In this document: positions 9,423-17,606 of the stretch, piece by piece
Numbering within the stretch: position 1 is the stretch's first letter
How the letters are laid out: each line of letters begins with the position of its first letter
Assembly (NCBI RefSeq): GCF_000772945.1
Contig: NZ_JPVN01000005.1
Location: 62,001-126,000 of the forward strand
Direction of reading: 5' to 3'
DNA length: 64,000 nucleotides
From: Ureibacillus manganicus DSM 26584
Lineage (GTDB): Bacteria > Bacillota > Bacilli > Bacillales_A > Planococcaceae
Program-made: the position numbers and the translations under genes
Notes under the pieces: model-generated
What the model saw: the letters and a program-made list of their open reading frames with translations, nothing else
Database searches by the model: none
What the model was told of the DNA's origin: nothing

Positions 9423-9450
9423 ATTATAAAATAAGTGATGAGATTATCAA
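9423..9450 (-). promoter_or_regulatory. Sigma-A type promoter upstream of dinG
   Basis: The minus strand reads TTGATA (9450-9445), a 16-bp spacer, then a perfect TATAAT (9428-9423). Transcription would start near 9416 and run straight into the terminator at 9409-9374, then toward dinG. Confidence 0.6.
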
Positions 9451-9490
9451 AATTAAGCTAAGCTCGTATCGAGTAGAAATTTCTATATAT

Positions 9491-9600
9491 AAAAAAAAAG
9501 CAGGGGCTCATCACCCTGCTGTGCAACCAAATCCCGACAATCCGTGTCGTTATAGAATTAGTTGTTGTAAAGTATAAACTTTACTAGGTTTGGCACCTTC
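9491..9600 (-). ncRNA. Candidate small structured RNA with own promoter and terminator
   Basis: About 110 nt on the minus strand from near 9599 to the U-run at 9491. P1 could pair CCAAACC with GGATTTGG (one bulge). Inside it are a perfect hairpin GTAAAGT-TTAT-ACTTTAC and a hairpin CGACA-CGGAT-TGTCG, making a possible three-way junction. The 3' end is GCAGGG-TGATGAGC-CCCTGC followed by nine U, a textbook terminator. A promoter at 9605-9633 is correctly placed. I do not recognise the family. It may be an sRNA or a leader with an expression platform; there is no ORF with a ribosome binding site. Confidence 0.5.
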
Positions 9601-9604
9601 AATT

Positions 9605-9633
9605 ATCTTAACCTACAGTAGATAAAAAAGCAA
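9605..9633 (-). promoter_or_regulatory. Promoter of the candidate small RNA
   Basis: The minus strand reads TTGCTT (9633-9628), a 17-bp spacer, then TAAGAT (9610-9605), close to the sigma-A consensus. It lies just downstream of the lpd stop codon at 9675. Confidence 0.55.
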
Positions 9634-9674
9634 GGTTTTATTTTTGTTGAAGTTAATTGTAACGAAATGGAATA

Positions 9675-11015
9675 TTAAGCATTTATCGCTTTCCAATATA
9701 CTGCTTTCGCGGCATCACCGATTTGTTCACTTTTCGTAGGATGTGGGAAAATAATTTTTGTTAAATCAGTAGCTTTTCCCCCGGCCACTTTAGTTGCAAG
9801 CATTGAATTTAATATTTCAGTTGCTCCATCCCCAACAACACAGGCACCTAAAATTTCATCAGTTGTTTTTGATGCGATAAATTTAATAAACCCGTCCTTA
9901 TTCCCTTCCATTAACGCTTTAGGATTACTCGATAATGGTAACTTTGTAATAATACACTCATTAGAATTTACTTCATCTTCTAAAAGTCCAAAAGTAGCAA
10001 TTTCCGGTGTGGAATAGACGCATCTTGGTATTTTTGTTAGATCAATTGAAGATGGATTATTTCCTAAGATTGCTTCAACTGCTTGTATTCCCTCTGCACT
10101 TGCCGCATGAGCTAATTGGTAACCACCAACAATATCTCCAATTGCATATACATTTGGCATACTTGTTTCAAATTGCTCATTTACTTTGATGAATTTTCCA
10201 TCTAGTTCTAATTGAAGTTCTTTAGCAATTTCAATATTCGGCTGTCTACCCGTTGCAAAAAGTAGGTTTTCGTAAGGGAAGTTTCCGCGAGAAGTAATAA
10301 TTTCTTTGTTAGTAATTTCTTGAAACTCAAAATCAAATACAAGATCCACACCAAGATCAAGTAATTTATTTCTCACAATAGGACGAGCATCTGGTTCTTC
10401 TGTTTGAAGGATATCTCTACTGTGATTTAAGATTGTTACTTTTGTTCCTAGTGGTGCAAGACTAAATGCCAATTCAACAGCAATAACTCCACCACCAATA
10501 ATCGTCAATTGTTTAGGTAATTCTGTAATGTTAAAAATCGTATCCGTTGTATGATATTTAGCAGATTCAATTCCTTTAAACGGCGGTACGAATGGTTTGC
10601 TTCCCGTAGCTAAGATAATATTTTTTGCAACAAATTGTTCGTTCTCAACTGTTATGATTTTATCGTTTGACACTTTTGCTATTCCTGTAAAGTAAGTAAT
10701 CGAAGCATTTCTTATATAAGAGTGGATGTTTTCTAGTAATTTTTGAATGATACCATCTTTTCGTTTTGATAATTTACCAAAATCTACATCAATTGATGAA
10801 ACATTAATACCCCATTCATTAGCAGTTTTTATTTTTTGGATAAGTTTACTGTGCTCAATCATAATTTTAGATGGAATACATCCAAGATTAAAGCAAGCAC
10901 CTCCCACTTTACCTTTTTCTACCAACGCTACTTTCAATCCGCTTTTTGCTGCATGGATTGCTGCAACATATCCTCCAGCACCCGCCCCAATAATAGCTAA
11001 ATCAAACTTTTTCAT
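9675..11015 (-). CDS. lpdA: Dihydrolipoamide dehydrogenase family flavoenzyme
   Basis: A 446-residue FAD/NAD disulfide oxidoreductase. It has the FAD dinucleotide motif GAGAGG (10-15), the redox-active cysteines Cys41 and Cys46 in GGACFNLGCIPSK, the NAD motif IGGGVIA, the second FAD motif YAIGDI, and the C-terminal HPTKSE with catalytic His near 425. This is the E3 pattern of 2-oxoacid dehydrogenases; Ala replaces the usual Thr before Cys41. No E1 or E2 genes are adjacent, so the partner complex is unknown. The gene is not found between dinG and panD in B. subtilis and lies between a repeat element and an RNA/terminator region, suggesting insertion. Confidence 0.88.
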   Translation of the reverse strand: MKKFDLAIIGAGAGGYVAAIHAAKSGLKVALVEKGKVGGACFNLGCIPSKIMIEHSKLIQKIKTANEWGINVSSIDVDFGKLSKRKDGIIQKLLENIHSYIRNASITYFTGIAKVSNDKIITVENEQFVAKNIILATGSKPFVPPFKGIESAKYHTTDTIFNITELPKQLTIIGGGVIAVELAFSLAPLGTKVTILNHSRDILQTEEPDARPIVRNKLLDLGVDLVFDFEFQEITNKEIITSRGNFPYENLLFATGRQPNIEIAKELQLELDGKFIKVNEQFETSMPNVYAIGDIVGGYQLAHAASAEGIQAVEAILGNNPSSIDLTKIPRCVYSTPEIATFGLLEDEVNSNECIITKLPLSSNPKALMEGNKDGFIKFIASKTTDEILGACVVGDGATEILNSMLATKVAGGKATDLTKIIFPHPTKSEQIGDAAKAVYWKAINA

Positions 11016-11093
11016 TCAAATCACCTCTCTTAAACAGTATCATTACCATTGTGTGGAAATCAATTTGATATTTGCAGTGAACCAATAAAAATC

Positions 11094-11367
11094 AAGTTGG
11101 GACATAAGTGAAAAGGTACAATCCATCATTTCAATGGATTGTACCTTTTTGACAAAGCGACGTTCGTTTCCGATGCATGCTTCGCTTTCCGCAGGGAAGC
11201 CATGAGCCTCCGGGAGCTAAAGCTCTCCGGGGTCTCATGACTGCTTCTACGTCCTGCAGGAGTCTTCGCATGCCTCTCCAACGAACGACTTACTAAAATA
11301 TTGTTATCGAATTATTATTATACGCAAAATGACTTTTGGTTGAAAGTTATCTTTTGTCCCAGCCTTT
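11094..11367 (-). repeat. Palindromic dispersed repeat, copy 2 (inverted relative to copy 1)
   Basis: A near-identical reverse-complement copy of the element at 1077-1350. It shares the terminal AAGTTGGGACA / TGTCCCAGCCTT inverted repeat, the perfect hairpin at 11111-11149 and the GC-rich fold-back core (about 11163-11286, GTTCGTTTCC to CCAACGAACG). The AT-rich segment next to one end (about 11290-11340) is the least conserved part. It fills almost the whole gap between panD and lpdA. I see no gene in it. Confidence 0.85.
11111..11149 (-). terminator. Hairpin terminator in repeat copy 2
   Basis: A 16-bp perfect stem AAAAGGTACAATCCAT with its complement around a 7-nt loop, flanked by A and T runs. 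It lies 80 bp upstream of lpdA and about 235 bp after panD, so it can terminate the pan transcript. Confidence 0.6.
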
Positions 11368-11384
11368 TTCATTCTTCATAATAA

Positions 11385-11768
11385 TTATAGTACTGTTGCC
11401 TCTGGTTCATAACTAATCATTTCTTTAATAATATTATTTTCGCCCATAATGGCTACTGTTGGCTTATGCTCAGTAGCTTCTTTATTGTCAACATATACAT
11501 AAGAAATAATAATGACAATGTCACCCTTTTGCACTAATCTAGCTGCTGCACCATTAACACAAATAACGCCACTACCGCGCTCACCAGCAATAATATAAGT
11601 TTCAAAACGTGCACCATTATTATTATTTACAACATGTACTTTCTCGTTTGGTAACATGCCAACTGCATCTAAAATATTTTGGTCAATTGTAATCGAACCA
11701 ACATAATTCAAATCGGCTTGCGTTACTGTCGCGCGATGGATTTTACTATTCATCATCATTCTAAACAT
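11385..11768 (-). CDS. panD: Aspartate 1-decarboxylase proenzyme
   Basis: A 127-residue pyruvoyl enzyme making beta-alanine for pantothenate. The self-cleavage site Gly24-Ser25 is in YVGSITID; cleavage turns Ser25 into the pyruvoyl group. Conserved Lys9 and the central [18 protein letters not shown] block are present. It is the last gene of panB-panC-panD, 6 bp after panC. Confidence 0.96.
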   Translation of the reverse strand: MFRMMMNSKIHRATVTQADLNYVGSITIDQNILDAVGMLPNEKVHVVNNNNGARFETYIIAGERGSGVICVNGAAARLVQKGDIVIIISYVYVDNKEATEHKPTVAIMGENNIIKEMISYEPEATVL

Positions 11769-11774
11769 GTTGTA

Positions 11775-12623
11775 TTACCCCTTTGTATGAAAAATAATAT
11801 TATCTATTAATCTAGTTTTTCCAATATATACTGCTGCAGCTAATAGGAAGTGATTTGTTTCATCTGTTACTTGTGTTAAATCTGGATATGATAGAAATTG
11901 TAAATAATCTATGCGACCAGATGAATTTGTTTCAATATGTTTTGTTGCTAACTCTATTGCATTATGAACATCTTGACTCGTTAAATAGGTTTCTTTAGCA
12001 ATTTGTAAAGCTTGAAAAATTGCTGGAGCTTCTTTTCTTTCTTGTTCACTTAAATATACATTTCGAGAAGATTTTGCTAAACCATCTTCTTCACGAACAA
12101 TTGGAACTGTGCGAATTTCAAGTGGGAAATTATAATCTCTCACCATTGTTTGCACGATTGCAACCTGTTGAGCGTCCTTTTGACCAAAATACGCATGTGT
12201 TGGCTCGCATAAATGGAATAACTTCGCAACTACTTGTAGAACACCATCAAAATGCCCAGGTCTTGATGCTCCACATAAAATTTCTGATTGTCTTCCTGCA
12301 CGAATATAAATACCGCCATCATTTGGGTACATTTCTTCAACTGTTGGTGCAAAGATAAAGTCAACACCTACAGATTCGGCTAGTTTACAATCACGTTCTA
12401 AATCTCTAGGGTACGATTCAAAATCCTCATTTGGGCCGAATTGTGTTGGATTTACAAATATACTCATGAATACAAAATCATTTTCTTTTCTAGCTGTATT
12501 TGCTAATGTTAAATGCCCCTCATGTAAATAGCCCATCGTTGGGACAAGTCCAATTGTTTTACTATCTAGCTTTAATTTATTTACAATTTCTTTTAGTTCT
12601 GGGATGGTTGTTACGACTTCCAT
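11775..12623 (-). CDS. panC: Pantothenate synthetase
   Basis: A 282-residue ATP-dependent ligase joining pantoate and beta-alanine. The nucleotidyltransferase signature MGYLHEGHLTL carries HxGH at residues 34-37, FVNPTQFGPNEDF binds pantoate, and LAKSSRN is the KMSKS-like loop. Its ATG overlaps the panB stop as TAATG, indicating coupled translation. The length is normal for the family. Confidence 0.97.
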   Translation of the reverse strand: MEVVTTIPELKEIVNKLKLDSKTIGLVPTMGYLHEGHLTLANTARKENDFVFMSIFVNPTQFGPNEDFESYPRDLERDCKLAESVGVDFIFAPTVEEMYPNDGGIYIRAGRQSEILCGASRPGHFDGVLQVVAKLFHLCEPTHAYFGQKDAQQVAIVQTMVRDYNFPLEIRTVPIVREEDGLAKSSRNVYLSEQERKEAPAIFQALQIAKETYLTSQDVHNAIELATKHIETNSSGRIDYLQFLSYPDLTQVTDETNHFLLAAAVYIGKTRLIDNIIFHTKG

Positions 12624-13459
12624 TATTTAATGCCCCCATAAATTTGAGATAGCTGTTCTTCCTTCATAGTAAAACTTTGTACTAACGTTGGAAATGAACC
12701 ATTTCGTACGGCTTCTGTGTATCCATTAACCCCACGTAAAATTTCTTCACCAACGAAGGCGAAACTTTCAGCAAATTTTGGAATATGATGATTTCCATAT
12801 TTTAATAAATCATGGAATACAAGTACTTGACCATCTGATTTTGGACCAGCACCAATACCAATTGTCGGGATTATTAGTTCCTTTGAAACTACTTCTGTTA
12901 ATTGGTGCGGTATACACTCTAATACTACAGCACAGGCACCTGCTTCTTCACAAAGTTTAGCATCTTCAAGTAATTTTGCAGCTTGCTCTGCGGTTTTCCC
13001 TTGTACTTTATAACCTCCAAGTACGCCTACTGACTGTGGTGTTAATCCTAAATGCGAAACTACGGGAATACCAGCATTTGTTAATTTTCTAATAACATCT
13101 AGTAGTTCCCCTGCACCTTCGATTTTTAATGCATCCGCACCAGTTTCTTGCATCATACGAACTGCTGTACGAAGAGCGTCATTTGGGTCTCCATGGTACG
13201 AACCAAAAGGCATATCCACAACGATAAATGTGTCTTTTGCACCTCGGCGAACTGCTTTTGCATGGTGAATCATATCTTCAACTGTCACAGGAACAGTTGA
13301 GTCATAACCAAGTACTACCATACCTAATGAGTCACCCACTAAAATCATGTCAACTGAGGCTTCTTCACAAAACTTAGCTGCTGGATAATCATAAGCAGTG
13401 ATCATAACAATTTTCTCACCATTTTGTTTCATCTTTAAAAAATCGCTAGTCGTTTTCAT
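12623..13459 (-). CDS. panB: 3-methyl-2-oxobutanoate hydroxymethyltransferase
   Basis: A 278-residue (beta/alpha)8 enzyme that adds a hydroxymethyl group from methylene-tetrahydrofolate to ketoisovalerate, the first step to pantoate. The metal ligand Asp43 lies in [29 protein letters not shown] and the ECIP glutamate are all conserved. It is the first gene of the pan operon and has a good ribosome binding site (AAAAGGAGGA) before its ATG. An intrinsic-terminator hairpin about 100 bp upstream could be either the birA terminator or an attenuator. Confidence 0.97.
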   Translation of the reverse strand: MKTTSDFLKMKQNGEKIVMITAYDYPAAKFCEEASVDMILVGDSLGMVVLGYDSTVPVTVEDMIHHAKAVRRGAKDTFIVVDMPFGSYHGDPNDALRTAVRMMQETGADALKIEGAGELLDVIRKLTNAGIPVVSHLGLTPQSVGVLGGYKVQGKTAEQAAKLLEDAKLCEEAGACAVVLECIPHQLTEVVSKELIIPTIGIGAGPKSDGQVLVFHDLLKYGNHHIPKFAESFAFVGEEILRGVNGYTEAVRNGSFPTLVQSFTMKEEQLSQIYGGIK

Positions 13460-13557
13460 TTTTGTTCCTCCTTTTAAGGGTAGGAAGAAAACTTGGAAAC
13501 TTTAGATTCGAAGTTTTTTCTTGAGAGGATCGTTAATACAATTTTTTCGATCTTCAA

Positions 13558-13591
13558 TAAAAAACCCTTCTGCAAAATAGACAGAAGGGTT
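13558..13591 (-). terminator. Terminator between birA and panB
   Basis: Minus strand AACCCTTCTG, a 9-nt loop and CAGAAGGGTT run into six U. It lies 219 bp after birA and about 100 bp before panB. The rest of the 13460-13809 gap is AT-rich; I see a possible -10 (TATAGT, about 13718-13723) but no T-box or recognisable riboswitch. Confidence 0.75.
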
Positions 13592-13809
13592 GCGTTGTTG
13601 TTTAACAAGAATCATTAACGCGTCGTTTTCTTCCGTCCTTGTCTTATTTGATCAAGGCAGATTGTTTTTAGTATTTAGTCCATAGGTACAGTTCAGAATT
13701 GATACTGTCCATACGGCTACTATAACAGCTTTCAAAGAAAACGTACAGCACAAATTAATAGACTCGAAAAACCTGTATCTCTATAAAAATAATTAAAAAT
13801 TAAGTAGTC

Positions 13810-14802
13810 TCATAGAGGTTTTTCAATTTCGATATCTGCAGAATAAATACGTTTAATTTCGTTATTATCTAATTTTACCTCTAGCACTCCATCCTCCGTA
13901 ATACCAATAGCAGTTCCTTCTATCACTTCACGTAAAGTGGTTGCCTTAATTTTTTTTCCGATAGTACCTGAAAATTCTTCCCACAGTACCTTAATAGGCT
14001 CAAAGCCTAGTTTCAAATACACATCTGTATATTTTTCTAAATATTGTAATATCGCTGCGATAAGTTCTGCGCGTTCTATTTTCTCATCCGCTTCAATCGC
14101 TAGAGAAGTTGCAATATCTTTTAACTCATCTGGGAAATCTTCTAGTTTTTGATTCACATTTATACCAATACCTATGAGTAAAGCTTGAACCCCATCCATT
14201 TCAGCAATCATTTCAGTTAAAATACCTGTACATTTTTTACCGTTTAGTAAAATATCATTTGGCCATTTAATTTCTGGACTAATCGATTTGCCTAGGGACC
14301 TTATTGCATTAACAACAGAAACCGCAGCGATTAACGTAAACTGCGGTGCTTGGTGCGGTAATATTTTTGGTCGTATAATGATTGTCATCCAAATACCTTT
14401 ACCTTTAGTAGATTCCCAATGCCTTGCCATTCTACCTTTGCCTTCAGTTTGGCTTTCCGCAACTACAATCGTTCCATCTTCAACCCCATTTCTTACTAGT
14501 TCATGAGCAATGGTCTGGGTAGATGTACATTCATCATAGTAATGCACTTGCTTTCCTAAACGAGCGGTCTTTAAAAAAGAAGAGATTCTTGCTGGGTCAA
14601 CACGATCAGGTTTTGAGGTAAGGATATAACCCTTTTTCTTAATCGTTTCAAAAGTATATCCTTCCTCTTGAAGAGTCTGAAGATGTTTCCAAATGGCAGT
14701 ACGGGACATTCCGAATTCTTCAGCTAGTTGCTGACCAGAAATCGGTTCATTGTTTGCTTTTAGAAATCGACTTAATAGTTCATCCTTCGTCGTTAAATTC
14801 AT
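13810..14802 (-). CDS. birA: Biotin protein ligase / biotin operon repressor
   Basis: A 330-residue bifunctional protein. The N-terminal winged helix (about residues 8-60, with SRTAIWKHLQTLQEEGY) represses biotin genes. The catalytic domain has the biotinyl-AMP loop GKGRMARHW (121-129) and KWPND (179-183), and the C-terminal SH3-like part follows. It biotinylates acetyl-CoA and pyruvate carboxylases. Its start overlaps the end of cca by 23 bp. The full domain set indicates a class II BirA. Confidence 0.95.
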   Translation of the reverse strand: MNLTTKDELLSRFLKANNEPISGQQLAEEFGMSRTAIWKHLQTLQEEGYTFETIKKKGYILTSKPDRVDPARISSFLKTARLGKQVHYYDECTSTQTIAHELVRNGVEDGTIVVAESQTEGKGRMARHWESTKGKGIWMTIIIRPKILPHQAPQFTLIAAVSVVNAIRSLGKSISPEIKWPNDILLNGKKCTGILTEMIAEMDGVQALLIGIGINVNQKLEDFPDELKDIATSLAIEADEKIERAELIAAILQYLEKYTDVYLKLGFEPIKVLWEEFSGTIGKKIKATTLREVIEGTAIGITEDGVLEVKLDNNEIKRIYSADIEIEKPL

Positions 14803-15964
14803 GTAAAAACCATTCCTTCAAATGTTCTTCGTCATTTTTTATATGTCTTTTAAGCACAGCTAGAATAGCGGCATCTAGGGCTACTTTTAACCATGGCCCA
14901 CCTTTTTTTGTGGTCCATTCTTTAAGGTGATTTCCGTTAATAGCCAACTGACTCGTTGATTGGATAGGTAAATTAGATTTTACTTGGGCTATATGTTCCT
15001 TTTTAAATGGGACTTTGACTTTTTGCCAAACTGCAAAGTCATACGCTACTTCTAAAGTAACTAAATCATATTGGAAATAATGTAGTTCGCTCCATCTGTT
15101 TAAAAAAGCATCATAAGCATTCAATACATTTCTTAAAAAATTCTTTTCTTTGTTCGATAGTTTGTAGAAATTAATAAGTTCACTTAGAATTTTTCGATTT
15201 AGAAGGCATAAATAAGCCCAACCGACTTCAGAACTAGATGTTGTAAAGTATCTCCAGTCCTCTAATTGCTTTTTAAAGTCCCCTATTAAATAATTTGCAA
15301 GGTTACTCACTATTAATGCGTTAACGCCTTCATACACATTTTTTGCGGTCCACATTTTAGAAAGTTCCATATGGATTCTTTCTTTAGCAATAAATTCAAT
15401 CAGTTCACTATCTTGCACAATTGCTGATAGAGTGTTTTTTTCAATTGTAAAACCTAATTGGGCACTAAATCGAACTGCCCTTAGCATTCGAAGGGCATCT
15501 TCACGAAATCTTGTATTCGGATCTCCAACAGCACGAATTAGTCCATTTTCTATATCTTGTCTGCCACCATACAAATCGATGAGTTCCCCTGTTTTCGTCA
15601 TGGCCATGGCGTTAATTGTAAAATCACGTCGTTCTAAATCTTTTTCTAGGCTTTTAACAAAAGTTACTTGTTCTGGTCTTCTAAAATCTACATAAATACC
15701 TTCCGTTCGATAGGTGGTTACTTCAATAGGCTGACCTTCATCTAGAACAAGAACAGTTCCATGGGCAATCCCTACATCGACTGTAGAATGGAATATTTTC
15801 TTTATTTCATCTGGCATGGCACTCGTTGCTACATCTACATCATTTACATCTTTATCTAAAAGAAAATCTCTTACAGCCCCACCTACGATAACTGCTTCAA
15901 ATCCCGCTTTTTCTATTTTTTCGATGACTCGAATTGCAGCATCCCAGTCTTTAGTTCGTCTCAT
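14780..15964 (-). CDS. cca: CCA tRNA nucleotidyltransferase
   Basis: A 394-residue class II nucleotidyltransferase that adds or repairs the 3' CCA end of tRNAs. VGGAVRD (27-33) and the metal-binding DVD (42-44) form the catalytic head, followed by RRDFTINAMA, DLYGG and the nucleotide-selecting motifs (EDALRMLRA). Its start overlaps the bshA stop by four bases (ATGA) and its end overlaps birA. The order bshA-cca-birA is conserved in B. subtilis. Confidence 0.96.
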   Translation of the reverse strand: MRRTKDWDAAIRVIEKIEKAGFEAVIVGGAVRDFLLDKDVNDVDVATSAMPDEIKKIFHSTVDVGIAHGTVLVLDEGQPIEVTTYRTEGIYVDFRRPEQVTFVKSLEKDLERRDFTINAMAMTKTGELIDLYGGRQDIENGLIRAVGDPNTRFREDALRMLRAVRFSAQLGFTIEKNTLSAIVQDSELIEFIAKERIHMELSKMWTAKNVYEGVNALIVSNLANYLIGDFKKQLEDWRYFTTSSSEVGWAYLCLLNRKILSELINFYKLSNKEKNFLRNVLNAYDAFLNRWSELHYFQYDLVTLEVAYDFAVWQKVKVPFKKEHIAQVKSNLPIQSTSQLAINGNHLKEWTTKKGGPWLKVALDAAILAVLKRHIKNDEEHLKEWFLHEFNDEG

Positions 15965-17109
15965 ACTCGCAAAACCGCCACTCGTTCATATAATGCCTCG
16001 TAGTGATCAATTATTTGTTGTGAATTGAATTTATCTTTTGATGCAGCCATTGCAGCCATTCTAAACTGTTGTAACTTTTCTTCATTCGTCAGTAAATCAA
16101 GAGCGTATTCTGCTGCAGCATCCGTATCACCTATTTGAACTAAATATCCGTTTATACCGTGTTCAATTACTTCTGGTATACCACCTGTTGCAGTCCCAAT
16201 ACCTGGTACCCCACAGGCCATTGCTTCAAGTAAAACTAAACCAAACGATTCTTTATCGGAAAGTAGGAACATTAAATCACTAATTGCAAATAATTCTTCT
16301 ACATTTTCTTGTTTTCCTAAGAATATTATATCTTTTTTATAAGGCGTTTCTTTTGCTATTTCCATGACCCGTTGTTTCTCAGGACCATCACCAACTAAAA
16401 GAAGTTTAGCTGGAATCTGTTCTCTTATTTTAATAAAAGATTTTACAATATCAGGTAGATTTTTTATTTTTCTAAAGTTCGAAGCATGAATAATGACGCG
16501 TTCATGGTCACTTATACCAAACTGTTCTTTTAGATTTCCTACATCTATCGGTCGAAAAACTTTATCGTCAACAAAGTTATATATAGTTTCAATCTGTTTT
16601 GTTGGTTGGATTAACTCATAGGTCTGTTCTTTTAAAGAATCTGAAACAGCAGTAACGATATCAGATTTCTCAATTCCGTATCTTATAGCCTGTTTAAGGG
16701 TAGAATCCTGGCCTAAAACAGTTATGTCCGTACCGTGTAAAGTTGTAACAATTCCTACATTCTCCCCTGACATTTCTCTAGCTAGAACTGCACAAATAGC
16801 ATGTGGGATTGCATAATGCACATGGATAACATCTAGTTTTTCTTCTTTAATGACGTCTGCCATTTTACTAGAAAGAGCTATATCATATGGTGGAAACTGA
16901 AAAACAGAATAATTACTTACTTCAACTTCATGGAAAAATACGTTCGGATATATTTTGTTAAGTCTAAAAGGTACACTTGATGTAATAAAATGGATTTCAT
17001 GTCCTCGTTCTGCAAGCATTTTTCCAAGTTCAGTTGCAATGACTCCTGACCCACCGACAGTTGGATAACATGTGATTCCAATTTTCATTTTTCTCATCCG
17101 ACGATTCAT
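15961..17109 (-). CDS. bshA: N-acetyl-alpha-D-glucosaminyl L-malate synthase
   Basis: A GT4-family glycosyltransferase that joins UDP-GlcNAc and L-malate, the first step to bacillithiol. The N-terminal MKIGITCYPTVGGSG and the GTDITVLGQD segment are characteristic, and the C-terminal SDKESFGLVLLEAMACG carries the EX7E sugar-nucleotide motif. The native start is probably one of the internal codons at 17097 (MRKMKIG, aligning with B. subtilis) or 17088 rather than 17109, whose ribosome binding site abuts the ATG. The deacetylase gene bshB1, which lies between mgsA and bshA in B. subtilis, is missing here; only 16 bp separate the two ORFs as called. Confidence 0.95.
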   Translation of the reverse strand: MNRRMRKMKIGITCYPTVGGSGVIATELGKMLAERGHEIHFITSSVPFRLNKIYPNVFFHEVEVSNYSVFQFPPYDIALSSKMADVIKEEKLDVIHVHYAIPHAICAVLAREMSGENVGIVTTLHGTDITVLGQDSTLKQAIRYGIEKSDIVTAVSDSLKEQTYELIQPTKQIETIYNFVDDKVFRPIDVGNLKEQFGISDHERVIIHASNFRKIKNLPDIVKSFIKIREQIPAKLLLVGDGPEKQRVMEIAKETPYKKDIIFLGKQENVEELFAISDLMFLLSDKESFGLVLLEAMACGVPGIGTATGGIPEVIEHGINGYLVQIGDTDAAAEYALDLLTNEEKLQQFRMAAMAASKDKFNSQQIIDHYEALYERVAVLRV

Positions 17110-17125
17110 CCTCTCTTACAATAAT

Positions 17126-17530
17126 TTATTGTCTACGTTCCGCAATTAGACGCCAGTCGACAAAACCTTTTTCTAATCCTTTGAGTAAAATTTCTGCAGT
17201 TCCCATATTTGTTGCTAACGGTATATGATACACATCACATAATCGGACAAGTGCAGTGACATCTGGTTCATGGGGTTGTGCTGTTAATGGATCACGGAAA
17301 AATATCACCATATCCATTTCATTATTTGCAATCATTGCACCAATCTGTTGATCCCCACCAAGTGGACCTGAGCGGAACCTGGTAATGTCAAGACCTACTT
17401 CGTCTTGAATTCTTTGTCCTGTTGTACCTGTTGCATATAGTGTATGTTGTTTTAATATTTCTTTATATGCGATTGCAAATTCAACAAGACTATCTTTTTT
17501 ATGATCATGAGCAATTAATGCAATTTTCAT
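17126..17530 (-). CDS. mgsA: Methylglyoxal synthase
   Basis: A 134-residue enzyme converting dihydroxyacetone phosphate to methylglyoxal and phosphate, an overflow bypass of glycolysis. It has the phosphate-binding TGTTGQ and the catalytic aspartate-containing [10 protein letters not shown], plus [15 protein letters not shown] and ATNMGTAE. An ATG three codons upstream (17539) is possible, but MKIALIAHD at 17530 matches the family start and has GGAATGA upstream. It lies in the dapB-mgsA-bshA-cca-birA run. Confidence 0.95.
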   Translation of the reverse strand: MKIALIAHDHKKDSLVEFAIAYKEILKQHTLYATGTTGQRIQDEVGLDITRFRSGPLGGDQQIGAMIANNEMDMVIFFRDPLTAQPHEPDVTALVRLCDVYHIPLATNMGTAEILLKGLEKGFVDWRLIAERRQ

Positions 17531-17606
17531 CTGATTCATTCCATTCTATATCGATTACATATTTTATTTATATTTTTGGTAATCAAAAAATTTCAAATAT
17601 CGCGAA

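Noticed and set aside
9491-9600. Known riboswitch (purine, THF, TPP, SAM)
   Set aside because: The junction sequences and stem order do not match those families as I know them, so it is reported only as a candidate RNA.
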